A DNA stretch of 64,000 bases from Myroides pelagicus (GCF_009711055.1 NZ_WMJY01000013.1:1-64000); one strand, 5' to 3'; counted from the stretch's first letter, positions 26,403-37,017 are shown. Translations and numbers: made by a program. The notes: a model not told the origin generated them from the letters alone.

Positions 26403-28391
26403 ATGAAAAAGACATATATAGGATTTGCCGGACTTAGTTTATTGCTTTTATTAGGGACACAAAGTGTTCAAGCACAACAGGGGTTCGGTACAGACAAACC
26501 ACATAGATCAGCAGCAGTAGATATACAATCCTCAAAAAGAGGATTGTTGATACCGCGTGTGGATTTAGTGGAAACAACAAATGGTAAGACACCAATCAAT
26601 GATCCTTTAAAATCATTAATGGTGTATAACCAAGCCACGACTACTAAAGGAACAGCAACAGACGTTACTCCAGGTTACTACTATTGGGATGGTGCAAAAT
26701 GGGTGCGTTTTGCTCAGCAGTCAAGTATTACAGAGATTACCCTAGCTGGTGATGTAACTGGAAAAACAGGAGAAACGAAGGTTGTCGCTTTACAAGGGAC
26801 TTCTATATCTAATGTCGATCCAACAGCTAATCAAGTGTTGACTTTTGTGAATGGAGAATGGGTACCAACAAGTATCACTCCTGATGTAATTACTAAAGCT
26901 AAGGGAATTACAGGAACTGGAATTACAGTAGAGGGGACAGATAATGGTGCCGGAGCTGTATTAAAAGATGTAACTCTTTCGATTACACACGGTGGAGCTA
27001 ATCAAGTGATGGTAACAAATGCTGATGGTAATGGAACTACTTGGGTAGATCAATCAGTAATTTCTCCAACGACGACAAATACCTTAACCTCTACTGGAAA
27101 CACAATGACATCTAATGTTAATGATGTTTCGGGTACAGCTGAAATTGTCAATACAATTGGAAATACTATAGTTGATAATAAATTAGTTACAACTGTTAAC
27201 GGTAAAGCAGGGGAAGGTTTAGACCTAACACCAGCTATCCAAGCAGGACAGAAAATCACTACAGTAGCTGATGGTGTAAATACTACAGTTACTTCATCTG
27301 TTTATCCAGTAGGGAGTAATACAACGGAATATAAAGTAAACGTTTCGAATCAGGCTATCCAAGCAGCTCAGAAACTTACGACTGTATCACAGGGAGCAGG
27401 GGTAAAAGTTACTCCTGATACAACTACAACTGCTAATACAACAGATTATAAAGTAGCAATTGACACTGAAGGTGCTACTAAAGGACAAGTATTAACAGTA
27501 GGAGAAGATGGGTCAAGCACTACTTGGACGACTCCAGCAGAGATGAAGAATATCTATACGCATGATGGGATGTTAACTGCGAATCGTACTGTAGACTTTG
27601 GAGATTTTAATGTTTTGAAATTTGAAAAAGAAGGTCAAAGCCATAGATTCACTTATGATGAGTATCATACAGGAATCAATATGTATGGTAACACAACTTC
27701 TTCCATTAATTTAATAACAAATGAATCGCGTTTTAATGACGCTGAGTCAAAATTGCAATTATTTCATAAAAAAGATAAATCTGAAATTAATAGTAATGCA
27801 ATAAAAGGGTTATGGATCTCGGCAGGAAAAGATCAGGTTATCACATTAGGAAATCGTTATACTATTGAAGGTGAAAATAACCTTGAGTACGATGAACATG
27901 TTGTAATTAAAGCAAATGGAGCTGTACAAGCTAAAAAGATTAATAACTTCAAAGGAAATGCTCAAGAAGATAAATTAGTAGTTGCAGATAACACAGGTGT
28001 GTTAAAAACAGTAGAGCGCAAGAAAGTAGCTCCTCAGTTTTTCTATATGCCAGCGGTTATTTTCGATACGAAGACTGCAAAAAAAGATTTAACAAGAGAT
28101 TTATATCAAGACTATGTGAACCAGTTTACTGGTGGACAAACAGGAGTATATAATATCGCACATGGAGCAAGTGGTTCTACAATGCCATATACTGGTGGAG
28201 TAATTGGAAGTAAGGGAGCACCTGAAAAGATGGATGTATATGAAAGAGGTGAGCTATACTACTATGTAACCTATTACGATACAAAAGTATTTGCTAATAT
28301 TAGTATTGATGAAAACGGAGTATTGAAGTATGATATCATCGGTACAGCTACTCCTGCTTCGTATATGAATATCGTGTTTGTAATCAAATAA
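26403..28391 (+). CDS. Secreted fibre-like surface protein (662 aa)
   Basis: The signal peptide (1-24, ending VQA) is followed by QGFGTDKPHRSAAVDIQSSK, RGLLIPRVDL and GYYYWDGAKWVRF, the signature of the two preceding proteins. The middle has Thr/Asn-rich beta repeats with paired motifs (AIQAGQKITTVADGVNTTV and AIQAAQKLTTVSQGAGVKV). The last 120 residues (MPAVIFDTKTAKKDLTRD onward to MNIVFVIK) differ from the other two proteins and may be a distinct tip domain. It starts 18 bp after the previous gene. It lacks a T9SS C-terminal domain, so export route and anchoring are unproven. Confidence 0.72.
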   Translation: MKKTYIGFAGLSLLLLLGTQSVQAQQGFGTDKPHRSAAVDIQSSKRGLLIPRVDLVETTNGKTPINDPLKSLMVYNQATTTKGTATDVTPGYYYWDGAKWVRFAQQSSITEITLAGDVTGKTGETKVVALQGTSISNVDPTANQVLTFVNGEWVPTSITPDVITKAKGITGTGITVEGTDNGAGAVLKDVTLSITHGGANQVMVTNADGNGTTWVDQSVISPTTTNTLTSTGNTMTSNVNDVSGTAEIVNTIGNTIVDNKLVTTVNGKAGEGLDLTPAIQAGQKITTVADGVNTTVTSSVYPVGSNTTEYKVNVSNQAIQAAQKLTTVSQGAGVKVTPDTTTTANTTDYKVAIDTEGATKGQVLTVGEDGSSTTWTTPAEMKNIYTHDGMLTANRTVDFGDFNVLKFEKEGQSHRFTYDEYHTGINMYGNTTSSINLITNESRFNDAESKLQLFHKKDKSEINSNAIKGLWISAGKDQVITLGNRYTIEGENNLEYDEHVVIKANGAVQAKKINNFKGNAQEDKLVVADNTGVLKTVERKKVAPQFFYMPAVIFDTKTAKKDLTRDLYQDYVNQFTGGQTGVYNIAHGASGSTMPYTGGVIGSKGAPEKMDVYERGELYYYVTYYDTKVFANISIDENGVLKYDIIGTATPASYMNIVFVIK

Positions 28392-28405
28392 CGGGATGAA
28401 ATGTT

Positions 28406-28446
28406 AAGTGTCTTAGTACGATATAGTATTTAAGGCACTTCTTTTG
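28406..28446 (+). terminator. Weak terminator-like hairpin inside the surface run
   Basis: AAGTGTCTTA (28406-28415) pairs with TAAGGCACTT (28431-28440), one G-U, followed by CTTTT. It lies between the third fibre gene and the 1407-aa gene and could lower expression of the downstream part. Confidence 0.45.
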
Positions 28447-28466
28447 CTAATTAATGAATATTACAA

Positions 28467-31400
28467 ATGATATATAATTTAAAAAGAAATATAAAGAAAA
28501 TAGCATTGACCCTTTGTGTTACACTTGGGGTTGGAGCTATTGCATGGGCAGATGGTTCGCGTACACTTTATCCAAGTGGAGTTACAGGCCATAGAGCGAT
28601 GCTTTTAGGCAAAGGTTTCGCAGCTGGTGAGTCAATTCCTTTTGCAAATGAAGGTGCACATTACGTTTATGCTAAAGAAGGAGAAACAATTACATTAGCC
28701 TCTTCTGCGCAAGGGACTTCAAGTTGGATAGGTGCAGGTGCAGATGGAGGAATAACATTATATTCTCCTTCAGGTGTTAAAGTAGTTAATGATAATCGTA
28801 CAGAAGGACGAATAGCTGATCGCCAATTGGAATTAGCTGGACCGAAGTTAAAGAAAGATAGTAGTAATGGTTACGAGCCTATTAGATATTTGGTACCAGC
28901 TGGGGGAGAGGGAATCTATAGAGTTGAATTTACTTCAAGAAATAACACAGAACATGGACCTGTTATTGAGGCAGATAATAATTGGTGGCAAGGTAATGAT
29001 GCTGCCATTCGTGCGTGGGATGTATCAGTAATCAATAAAGCGAAGAATGCATTTGTAGAGGGTAGGGTGTATGCGACAAATTTAAATCTAACTAACGGTA
29101 ATTTTCCTAGCGGAAATAATTATCAAAATGTGGAGTTTAATGGTCAGTTTTATGTGCGTACTAATGATGGTTTTACTTATCGCGTTAAACACAATGGTAC
29201 ATCTGGTATTGTGTGGTCATTTTTTGTAAATAATAAAGGTTTTTTTGATTACAATTCTAAGAAACCATATTATAAGAGTATGAATAAACAAGCTTCAGAG
29301 GTTATTTATAATATTCATAATCCGAATGCTGTAGATGATGCTTCTAATATTACGCATAAGATTTATTACTCACTTCCCGCTAAGGATATGCCTAAAATGG
29401 CTAAGGTTGCTGTGTTTTCGGGTAATTCAAGAGTTGAAACTTGGTTAAATCCAACTGTTATAGAGCCAGAAGTAACAGGTGTGAAGATTGTTGGTGCGGA
29501 GGGTACAGTAGGTGCTTTTGGACATAAAGGCGGTTATATAGAATTTGATGCTCCCATAAGTGGACAGCAGTTTACTATTGATATTGTCTATAATGGCACT
29601 ATATCTAAGAAACTTAAAGGAGAGACAGTACTGGGACATAACAAAGTACATTGGGACGGAAAAGATGAACAGGGAAAATCACTTCAAGGTACTATTCCAG
29701 TAGATGTTAATGTTCAGCTTCAAGGTGCAGAGGTGCATTTCCCTTTCTTTGATATTGAATATAATATGGGAGGAATTGCTATTGAGTTACTTGATTATAG
29801 AAATGAGTCACGCATTATATCTGATTTGGTGTATTGGGATGATTCTGATATTGAATATTTTTATTATTCTGGTACTTGGTATAATACCCCGATAGGAAAT
29901 AAAGTTAATCCTATTAAAAACTCACATCTAACGCCTGGTAATAAAGGGATTAGTAGTAATATTAACGGACATAAATGGGGGCAAGGAGGTTCTGGAGCAG
30001 AGGGAACTTTTGGCGATAAAAAGTCGATGGATACATGGACTTTTAGAATGGGAAATAAAAAAGAATTAAAGACAGAGGTAGTTATTAAACAGGCTGATCT
30101 TTATACAGAGTTAAAAACTACCATATCTGGAGATTCCAAAAAAACAACGGGCCACAAAGGTGATCGTATAAAGTATGTTGTTACAGCTGGAAATAATGGC
30201 CCGTCTGATATTATCGCTGATACTAAAAATGGAATAAAAGGAGCTCCTTTTACTTTCACAGTTCCTCCTGGAGTTGATGTAGTTTCTCCTTCAAGTGTTA
30301 AGGCAGTTTTTAATTGTCGCACCGAAAACGCATCGGAATCTGTAGCGCTAAGTTATGATCCTTTAACACGTACTTTTCGTTCAGAACTACAATTGCCAAA
30401 TGGATGTTCTGTTACTTATACTATAGAAGGTGTGTTAAACGGTATGACAGGGTCTATGATTGCAGAGTCAACTATTTTAAGACCAGCTGATGTAATTGAT
30501 CCAGATGCTACTAACAATGATTTGGGAACATTGCCTACAAACCCACATTACGAATGTTATAACAATGATTCAAGTAATTTACCTGGAGGTAGTGGATCAA
30601 TTGGATGTAATAATATTCAAGAATCTGTATTTATGGCGCTGGGTGAATGTGTTGATGAAATACTTTATTTTGAGGATTTTGATCGCGGATTTTGGAATAA
30701 AAACTCAGGTAGAACCGATTGGGTAAAACAACCTTCAATCAGCATTGGCGCAAATGGGGAGATTTTAAAGAATGCAGATGGTTCAATAAAAAGACAAGGA
30801 CCAAAAGGAGGGGCTTCAAGTTCTTATCTTTTTGCACCTGGAATTAATGATGTAAAATATTCTTCAGCAAATTATGGTCATGGTGAAAAAGCTTCTGTAG
30901 CTCGTATTAAAGATGGATACTATTCAGTGAATCCTCCAGGATATGTACAGATGGGTATTCCAACTACTGACTCTTGGCACAATGGTTTGTGGGTTCCAAA
31001 TGCGGAAAGTTACGATCCTAATGATCCAAATAGTACATATGACTGGACTCCTGCTTGGGATACCCCGGGTGCTATTAGAGATATGTCAGGTGCTGTTAAC
31101 GGCTCGGCTTTCTTAATACGTGGGGCAGCTTCAGCTTCTCAAAGTATTAAACCGTTTTACGAGTTTGATGTTCCAGGTTTAATTGAAAAGGATAGAGTGT
31201 ATACTTTAGATATTTATTCTTATGTAACCTATCACGACAAAGACTATATGATTATGGATGTAGTTGATGTTGAAAATGGGCATATCTATGCTTCCGTTCC
31301 TTTAAAGTATACAGGAGTAGGTTTGCCAGAGGGAAGTAATCCAACAGGGTTTAGCTTAGGATGGATACCGCTTAGTGCGAGTTTTACGTTTTCAGAAGCG

Positions 31401-32690
31401 GAATGTGTTGATGTTATGGGGAGAAAGGTAAAAATCGCTATTCGAGGTAGTCAGGATAGAGCGCTTGAAACTGGTAAAGGTTTTGGTCATACCCTTATCG
31501 ATAATATAACTTTTTCAAAACGTACACAAAACAATCAATGTGGCATTAATGTCTCTCATATTACTTGTGCAGATGAATGTTATTTAGATGTTGTTGGTAA
31601 AGGTTTTGGATGGTTATATGAATCAGGAGAAAAAACTAATGGAACTCAAGTTGTTGAACAAATTGTACAACCAGCTACTGATGGAGGGTTTGTCGTTGAT
31701 TTATATAGATTAGACAACTCTTTTAATATGGTAATTAATGGAGTACCCTTACATACAGAAGAATTTGAGTTTGAAACGGGAAGTGCAAAACGTAATGTTC
31801 GCTTTAAATCTGATAAAAAGAGATATGGCGATGGGGGAGTTGATTCAGTATGGAATATTAACAAGCATTCTAATGGAATAGAGGATGATAATACTCATTT
31901 AGACTTAGTAGATCGATTTAATAATCCAACACCGGTTATTCGTGTTATTATTGATAAGTGGGGGAATGTTAAATTGTATGGTAAAAGAAAAACGGATGCT
32001 AATCTGGAAGAATTAGAAGTTTTTGATACTAATACTAAGAGTGTAGTTTCATTACAGTCTATACATTGGATATCTACTGGAACAGCTAAGGATGCTAATG
32101 TGGTCGATGTAACACAAAATGTGATTGGTCAAACTATGATGTATGGTTTTGGGTATGGTCAGCAAGCTAAAGAATGTGAGACGCTTACACTTGAAAAAGA
32201 GGGAGCTTTCATAGATGAAAGCAAAGATGGTTATGCGCAAATAGGAGAGTCGATTCAATATGCTTTTAAAGTCAAAAACTTAGGAGATATGGAAGTTCAT
32301 GATTTGGAAATTGTTGACCCTTTATTTGGTTTTAATATCAAGCTGGATCAAGTAACTCATCAGCCAATTCAATCAGGAGTTAGCTTAAGTGGTGATTTGA
32401 ACAACAATGGAATATTGGATAGAAACGAGACTTGGACTTTTACAGTGTTGTATAATGTAACAAGTGAAGATATATACAATAATAAGGGAGTTTATAATCG
32501 TGCTATTGTTAAGGCTGTTGGAAAACTACCAAACTCTCAGCGTGAAATAGAGGTGTTATCTATAGATCCAACACCTTATAAAGAAGGAGATGAAGGTTGG
32601 GATGCTAATAGAGCGCAGCATACTTTTGTTCCTTTGAAAGCGGATGGCCTTCTATTAACCAATCCGATGATTTACCAAAAAATGCAATAA
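28467..32690 (+). CDS. Very large surface protein with DUF11-like repeats (1407 aa)
   Basis: The N-terminus (MIYNLKRNIKKIALTLCVTLG) is a signal peptide ending near AWA (about residue 28). A long beta-rich region follows. Domains resembling DUF11 are seen at about 545-670 (KGDRIKYVVTAGNNGPSD) and 1245-1345 (IGESIQYAFKVKNLGDMEV, then GILDRNETWTFTVLYNVTSE). The C-terminus ends LLLTNPMIYQKMQ, a tail shared with the broken gene at 15206-16480. Cys-rich patches (for example ITCADECYLDV) are unusual next to the Cys-poor fibre proteins. It is followed 2 bp later by the type B sorting-domain protein, indicating tight co-expression. I infer a structural surface protein; the binding target is unknown. 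Confidence 0.75.
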   Translation: MIYNLKRNIKKIALTLCVTLGVGAIAWADGSRTLYPSGVTGHRAMLLGKGFAAGESIPFANEGAHYVYAKEGETITLASSAQGTSSWIGAGADGGITLYSPSGVKVVNDNRTEGRIADRQLELAGPKLKKDSSNGYEPIRYLVPAGGEGIYRVEFTSRNNTEHGPVIEADNNWWQGNDAAIRAWDVSVINKAKNAFVEGRVYATNLNLTNGNFPSGNNYQNVEFNGQFYVRTNDGFTYRVKHNGTSGIVWSFFVNNKGFFDYNSKKPYYKSMNKQASEVIYNIHNPNAVDDASNITHKIYYSLPAKDMPKMAKVAVFSGNSRVETWLNPTVIEPEVTGVKIVGAEGTVGAFGHKGGYIEFDAPISGQQFTIDIVYNGTISKKLKGETVLGHNKVHWDGKDEQGKSLQGTIPVDVNVQLQGAEVHFPFFDIEYNMGGIAIELLDYRNESRIISDLVYWDDSDIEYFYYSGTWYNTPIGNKVNPIKNSHLTPGNKGISSNINGHKWGQGGSGAEGTFGDKKSMDTWTFRMGNKKELKTEVVIKQADLYTELKTTISGDSKKTTGHKGDRIKYVVTAGNNGPSDIIADTKNGIKGAPFTFTVPPGVDVVSPSSVKAVFNCRTENASESVALSYDPLTRTFRSELQLPNGCSVTYTIEGVLNGMTGSMIAESTILRPADVIDPDATNNDLGTLPTNPHYECYNNDSSNLPGGSGSIGCNNIQESVFMALGECVDEILYFEDFDRGFWNKNSGRTDWVKQPSISIGANGEILKNADGSIKRQGPKGGASSSYLFAPGINDVKYSSANYGHGEKASVARIKDGYYSVNPPGYVQMGIPTTDSWHNGLWVPNAESYDPNDPNSTYDWTPAWDTPGAIRDMSGAVNGSAFLIRGAASASQSIKPFYEFDVPGLIEKDRVYTLDIYSYVTYHDKDYMIMDVVDVENGHIYASVPLKYTGVGLPEGSNPTGFSLGWIPLSASFTFSEAECVDVMGRKVKIAIRGSQDRALETGKGFGHTLIDNITFSKRTQNNQCGINVSHITCADECYLDVVGKGFGWLYESGEKTNGTQVVEQIVQPATDGGFVVDLYRLDNSFNMVINGVPLHTEEFEFETGSAKRNVRFKSDKKRYGDGGVDSVWNINKHSNGIEDDNTHLDLVDRFNNPTPVIRVIIDKWGNVKLYGKRKTDANLEELEVFDTNTKSVVSLQSIHWISTGTAKDANVVDVTQNVIGQTMMYGFGYGQQAKECETLTLEKEGAFIDESKDGYAQIGESIQYAFKVKNLGDMEVHDLEIVDPLFGFNIKLDQVTHQPIQSGVSLSGDLNNNGILDRNETWTFTVLYNVTSEDIYNNKGVYNRAIVKAVGKLPNSQREIEVLSIDPTPYKEGDEGWDANRAQHTFVPLKADGLLLTNPMIYQKMQ

Positions 32691-32692
32691 TT

Positions 32693-33967
32693 ATGAAATT
32701 CAACTATATAACAATTGCTTTATTATCAGCTTTGCCTAGTAGTGTGCTAGGTCAAAGCCAGATAAAAGAAAAGCTGATCAACGAAGGAGTTATTTCGGTA
32801 TCTGAAACAGGAATCTTATCGACGACTTACGACTTTGACAACACAGCTCAGGGGTACACCACCAATGATGGTAGTATCTACTTTTACAGCAATTTCAACA
32901 ACGATAATATTTATAGCCACAGTGCAGATGCTACGGATTCAAAAGCATTTTTTACTCGTTTAGAGACCAGTGGAAGCCAATTGATTTCCGGGAGTAAACC
33001 ATCTGACTTTTACCACGTTATTTTAAACAACGACGCTCCAGCGATGGCTTTTGACTTAAAGAACGAAGCCAATGTTTACGGATCGGTAGACTTCAGAGAT
33101 GGGATAATAGTAGTGGACTCTTTAGCAGGAATGCTAACCTTCCATCAAGAGGCAGAGGCTATTGATCCGAGCGATAACTCTCATGCAGAGGGAGTGGTAG
33201 AGAAGGTAGGAAACCAAGAGTTTCAGTATCCTAAAGGGGACAAAGGTTTTTACCGCTATGCGCGCATCACTGCTCCGGCAGATGAGAAAGATGCCTATGA
33301 AGGGAAGTATGACTTAGACGACAAACAATTTTTTGTGGCTAGACCAAATACATCAGGGGTGATCAATATTCTAAACAAACGCGAGTATTGGACTATCCAG
33401 CGCGGGTCTGATAACAAACAGGGAGATGTGATGCTAACCCTTAGTTGGGACGAGCGTACCACACCAGAGGAACTTCTTTTAAACCCAGAGAAGGAACTAC
33501 ACATTGTTCGCTGGGATGCAAAACAAGGGCTGTGGGTAGACGAAGGAGGAGTTGTGGATCTAGACAAAAAAGAAATCACCACACCTACAACGGTAAAGGG
33601 GTATGGTTTCTTTACCCTGGCGACAGTGAAGACGGATTGGATCCTCGACGGCGATGTGGTTATTTACAACTTAGTATCTCCTAATGGCGATGATAAGAAT
33701 GATTACTTTATCATTGACAATATTGAGCGCTTTCCAAACAACAACGTAGAGATCTACAACCGTTGGGGAGTGAAGGTTTACGAGACGGATAGTTACAACT
33801 CAAGAGGGAATGTGTTTAGAGGATACTCTGATGGACGTGTGACGGTGAAGAAAAACGAGATGTTGCCAACAGGTACCTACTACTACATTGTCAACTACGA
33901 GTACAAAGACCAATACGGATCACGCATGATCAAGAAATCGGGCTATCTACAGCTAGAGACAAACTAA
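32693..33967 (+). CDS. Secreted protein with T9SS type B (gliding motility-associated) C-terminal domain
   Basis: The signal peptide (about 1-20, ending VLG) precedes a beta-rich domain (20-315) with no recognised family. The last 100 residues form the CHU_C/type B sorting domain: VSPNGDDKNDYFIIDNIE, NNNVEIYNRWGVKVYE, GTYYYIVNYEY and final KSGYLQLE. Type B domains route proteins through the type IX secretion system and are usually paired with a PorP/SprF partner, which is the next gene. In this locus it is the only protein with such a domain, so it may dock or co-export the others; that is inference. Confidence 0.88.
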   Translation: MKFNYITIALLSALPSSVLGQSQIKEKLINEGVISVSETGILSTTYDFDNTAQGYTTNDGSIYFYSNFNNDNIYSHSADATDSKAFFTRLETSGSQLISGSKPSDFYHVILNNDAPAMAFDLKNEANVYGSVDFRDGIIVVDSLAGMLTFHQEAEAIDPSDNSHAEGVVEKVGNQEFQYPKGDKGFYRYARITAPADEKDAYEGKYDLDDKQFFVARPNTSGVINILNKREYWTIQRGSDNKQGDVMLTLSWDERTTPEELLLNPEKELHIVRWDAKQGLWVDEGGVVDLDKKEITTPTTVKGYGFFTLATVKTDWILDGDVVIYNLVSPNGDDKNDYFIIDNIERFPNNNVEIYNRWGVKVYETDSYNSRGNVFRGYSDGRVTVKKNEMLPTGTYYYIVNYEYKDQYGSRMIKKSGYLQLETN

Positions 33968-33982
33968 AATTAATCGGATTAC

Positions 33983-34927
33983 ATGAAGATACATACAACA
34001 ATAAAAACCATTGGACTCAGCCTAATTGCCTTAGGCTGTAGTCTTACGGTCAATGCCCAACAAGACCCTCAATACACGCAGTATATGTACAATACAGGGG
34101 CTATCAACCCAGCTTATGTCGGGTCAAAGTCAAACCTGTCTATCTTTGGACTATACCGCACCCAGTGGGTTGGCCTTGAAGGAGCACCAAAGACTGCGCA
34201 CGTATCGGTATCCACTCCACTAGGGGAGTCGGGATTAGGTCTTGGAGTAAACTTTATAAACGATCGCTTAGGAGTGATGGACGAGAATACGATTTCGGTG
34301 GACCTGTCTTACACGATTGATTTAAACTATGACTATAAGATGGCCTTTGGATTAAAGACCACGGCTAATCTTTTAAGTGTAGATTATCAAAGTCTTCGTA
34401 TTCACAACACAGCAGACCCTGTGTCTCAAGAGAATATTAGCAACAAGTTTAACCCAAACATTGGAGCAGGTGTGTACGTATTCTCAGATAAGGCGTATGT
34501 AGGACTATCGGTACCGATGCTATTGGAGCGCGACAGGTACAACGATAACTACGATGGACAAGAGACAGTTTTGATGCGTCAGAAGATGCACTACTTCCTT
34601 ATGGGGGGATATGTATTCGACCTGTCGGATAATTTGAAGTTTAAGCCAGCTTTCTTGGCAAAGGCAACTAGTGGAGCACCTCTTCAGGTGGATCTAACGG
34701 CTAACTTCTTAATAGCTGAAAAGGTAACTTTAGGAGCAGCTTACCGTTGGGATGCAGCGATAAGTGCATTGGCAGGTTTCCAAGTAAACGACAACCTTTT
34801 TGTGGGGTATAGTTACGATGCTGAGACTACAGCGCTTCGCGCGTATAACTCAGGATCACACGAGATTGTGCTTCGATTTGATTTGTTTAATAGGCTAGGG
34901 AAGATCAACGCACCGCGTTTCTTCTAG
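33983..34927 (+). CDS. PorP/SprF family type IX secretion outer-membrane protein
   Basis: A signal peptide (about 1-25, ending NAQ) is followed by QDPQYTQYMYNTGAINPAYV, the hallmark N-terminus of the PorP/SprF family, and a beta-barrel of about 280 residues with alternating aromatic and polar strands to the end. SprF-like proteins are needed for export or anchoring of specific type B substrates. It lies 15 bp after the type B protein and 29 bp before the OmpA gene, the usual substrate-SprF-OmpA arrangement. Confidence 0.93.
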   Translation: MKIHTTIKTIGLSLIALGCSLTVNAQQDPQYTQYMYNTGAINPAYVGSKSNLSIFGLYRTQWVGLEGAPKTAHVSVSTPLGESGLGLGVNFINDRLGVMDENTISVDLSYTIDLNYDYKMAFGLKTTANLLSVDYQSLRIHNTADPVSQENISNKFNPNIGAGVYVFSDKAYVGLSVPMLLERDRYNDNYDGQETVLMRQKMHYFLMGGYVFDLSDNLKFKPAFLAKATSGAPLQVDLTANFLIAEKVTLGAAYRWDAAISALAGFQVNDNLFVGYSYDAETTALRAYNSGSHEIVLRFDLFNRLGKINAPRFF

Positions 34928-34956
34928 AGACAAGTTAAACACAAAAACGAAAAGAA

Positions 34957-36924
34957 ATGATAAGAAATATACAGAAGATCGGGCTGTTATTAGCGCTAAC
35001 TATAGGTGGCGCGCTGACAGGTCATAGTCAGATAGCTAAAGAGCGCAAAGCCGATAAGGAGTTTGAAACCTTGGCGTATATCGACGCGATTAGCGTGTAT
35101 GAGCGCATCGCTGAGAAAGGTCACATCAATACCTCTGTTTTGCAAAAGTTAGGTGATGCCAATTACTTTAACGGTAAACTGACAGCAGCCAATAAGTGGT
35201 ATGCTCAGTTATTCGAATCGGATTATCCAGATAAAGATATCTCATCACTGTCTTCGGAATACTACTATCGCTACGCGCAGACCCTGCGCGCGATGCAGGA
35301 TTACCAAAGAGCAGATCAGATAATGGCAGAGTTTGCTAAATTAGAGGCGCAAGACTCGAGAGTAGCGCTATACCAGGCGAACAAAAACTACCGCGAGTCA
35401 ATCAAAGAAATGCCAGAGCGCTACCAAGTACAGAATTTAGAAATAAACTCTGAATACTCTGACTACGGAGCAACTTTGTTAGAAAACAAACTAGTATTTA
35501 CCTCTGCAAGAGAGACAGCGACTCAGTCAAAAAGCCGCATTCACTCTTGGACAGGAGAGAGTTATACGAGTCTTTACACCAGTGAGATTAACCCCGATGG
35601 TAGCTTTTCTGAGCCAGAGAAGTTTTCTAAGGACTTAGATTCAAAGGTAAACGATGCTACAGCCGTGTTTACTAGTGATGGAAAGACAATGTACTTTACC
35701 AGAAATAACTCGAATACTTCGGGAAGAAAAAAAAGAAACAAAGCCAATGAATCTCTACTAAAGATTTACAAGGCGAGGTTAAACGATAAAGGAGAGTGGG
35801 ATAACGTAGAGGCATTGCCTTTTAACTCAGATAATTTTAATACGGCTCACCCAGCACTTACTTCAGATGGCAAGTGGTTGTACTTTTCATCAGATAGAGA
35901 GGGTACCCTAGGTCAATCGGATATCTTTAGAGTAGCGATCTACGAACTAGGAGGATACTCAGAGCCGGAGAATGTAGGATCGGTAGTGAATACATCAGGT
36001 CGTGAGACTTTTCCGTTTATATCAGAGGAAAACCTATTGTTCTTTGCCTCAGATGGACACCCGGGACTGGGAGGATTAGATGTGTTTGTATCGCGAATCA
36101 ATGCTGATGGCAGTATCTCAGAGGTGACCAATATGGGAAGCCCGATCAACAGCAGCATGGATGACTTTGGTTTTTATATCAATCAAACATCAGGTAAGGG
36201 CTTTGTGAGTTCTAACCGTCAAGGAGGTAAAGGTTCAGACGATATCTATTTCTTTAAAGAGAAGCCATGTGAGCAAGTGATCACGGGTATTGTTTACGAC
36301 AATCATACCCAAGCGGTGCTTAAAGACGCTAAAGTAATTCTATCCGATGCGATGTATCAGTCGGTAGATACACTGTATACAGATGCAGAAGGACGTTACC
36401 GCTCAAAAAGTAAAGCATGTGGGGTGAAATACCGCCTTCAAGCAGTTAAAGAGAACTACACGCCAGTAGAGCTAGTCTTACAGCCGGAGCGCACCAACGG
36501 TGAGCGCGTCGTAAATATAGGTTTAGACCCAATTATGGAGCCGGTGAAGGTAAATGATGATTTGTTCAAAAAGCTTAAACTACAGCCGATCTACTTTGAC
36601 TTTGACAAGTCAAATATCAGACCTGATGCAGCTATTGAGCTAGCTAAGGTGGTAGAGGTAATGAAAGCTTACCCAACGATGAAGGTAGATGTTCGTTCGC
36701 ATACCGATAGTCGTGGAAATGACGCTTACAACATGAAGCTGTCTGATCGCCGTGCTAAGTCAACGATCAAGTGGATGATCCAGCAAGGTATCCAAGCTGA
36801 TCGTCTAACGGGCAAAGGGTATGGTGAGAGCCAACTGCTAAACAATTGTAGCAATGGAGTGCCGTGCTCGGTAGAAGAGCACCAACTCAACCGAAGAAGT
36901 GAATTTATTGTAACAGAATTATAA
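34957..36924 (+). CDS. PorE-like OmpA family protein (TPR, beta-propeller, OmpA C-terminus)
   Basis: Domain order: signal peptide (1-25), TPR-like helices (about 30-150), a PD40-type beta-propeller (about 155-430; DGKTMYFTRNN, DGKWLYFSSDREG, FFASDGHPGLGGLD), a carboxypeptidase regulatory-like fold (about 438-525) and an OmpA peptidoglycan-binding domain (540-655; YFDFDKSNIRPDA, RSHTDSRGNDAYNMKLSDRR). This matches PorE-type proteins, which link the PorP ring of type IX secretion to peptidoglycan. It closes the run and is followed by a strong terminator. Several paralogues are expected in the genome, so this one is probably dedicated to the neighbouring substrate. Confidence 0.9.
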   Translation: MIRNIQKIGLLLALTIGGALTGHSQIAKERKADKEFETLAYIDAISVYERIAEKGHINTSVLQKLGDANYFNGKLTAANKWYAQLFESDYPDKDISSLSSEYYYRYAQTLRAMQDYQRADQIMAEFAKLEAQDSRVALYQANKNYRESIKEMPERYQVQNLEINSEYSDYGATLLENKLVFTSARETATQSKSRIHSWTGESYTSLYTSEINPDGSFSEPEKFSKDLDSKVNDATAVFTSDGKTMYFTRNNSNTSGRKKRNKANESLLKIYKARLNDKGEWDNVEALPFNSDNFNTAHPALTSDGKWLYFSSDREGTLGQSDIFRVAIYELGGYSEPENVGSVVNTSGRETFPFISEENLLFFASDGHPGLGGLDVFVSRINADGSISEVTNMGSPINSSMDDFGFYINQTSGKGFVSSNRQGGKGSDDIYFFKEKPCEQVITGIVYDNHTQAVLKDAKVILSDAMYQSVDTLYTDAEGRYRSKSKACGVKYRLQAVKENYTPVELVLQPERTNGERVVNIGLDPIMEPVKVNDDLFKKLKLQPIYFDFDKSNIRPDAAIELAKVVEVMKAYPTMKVDVRSHTDSRGNDAYNMKLSDRRAKSTIKWMIQQGIQADRLTGKGYGESQLLNNCSNGVPCSVEEHQLNRRSEFIVTEL

Positions 36925-37017
36925 TAAAAACAAGTGTGCTTTTGGGCGCAAACAACAAAACAATTTTTTTTTCGACCATCCTGCTGTAGGATATAAAACT
37001 AACAGAAATTAGCCTTG

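Noticed and set aside
19468..28391. Prophage reading of the fibre-like proteins
   Set aside because: They resemble tail-fibre N- and C-terminal modules, but each has a signal peptide and no phage structural, lysis or replication genes are nearby.
33445..33684. 79-aa plus-strand frame inside the type B protein gene
   Set aside because: Arg/Gly-rich shadow of a well-supported gene in another frame.
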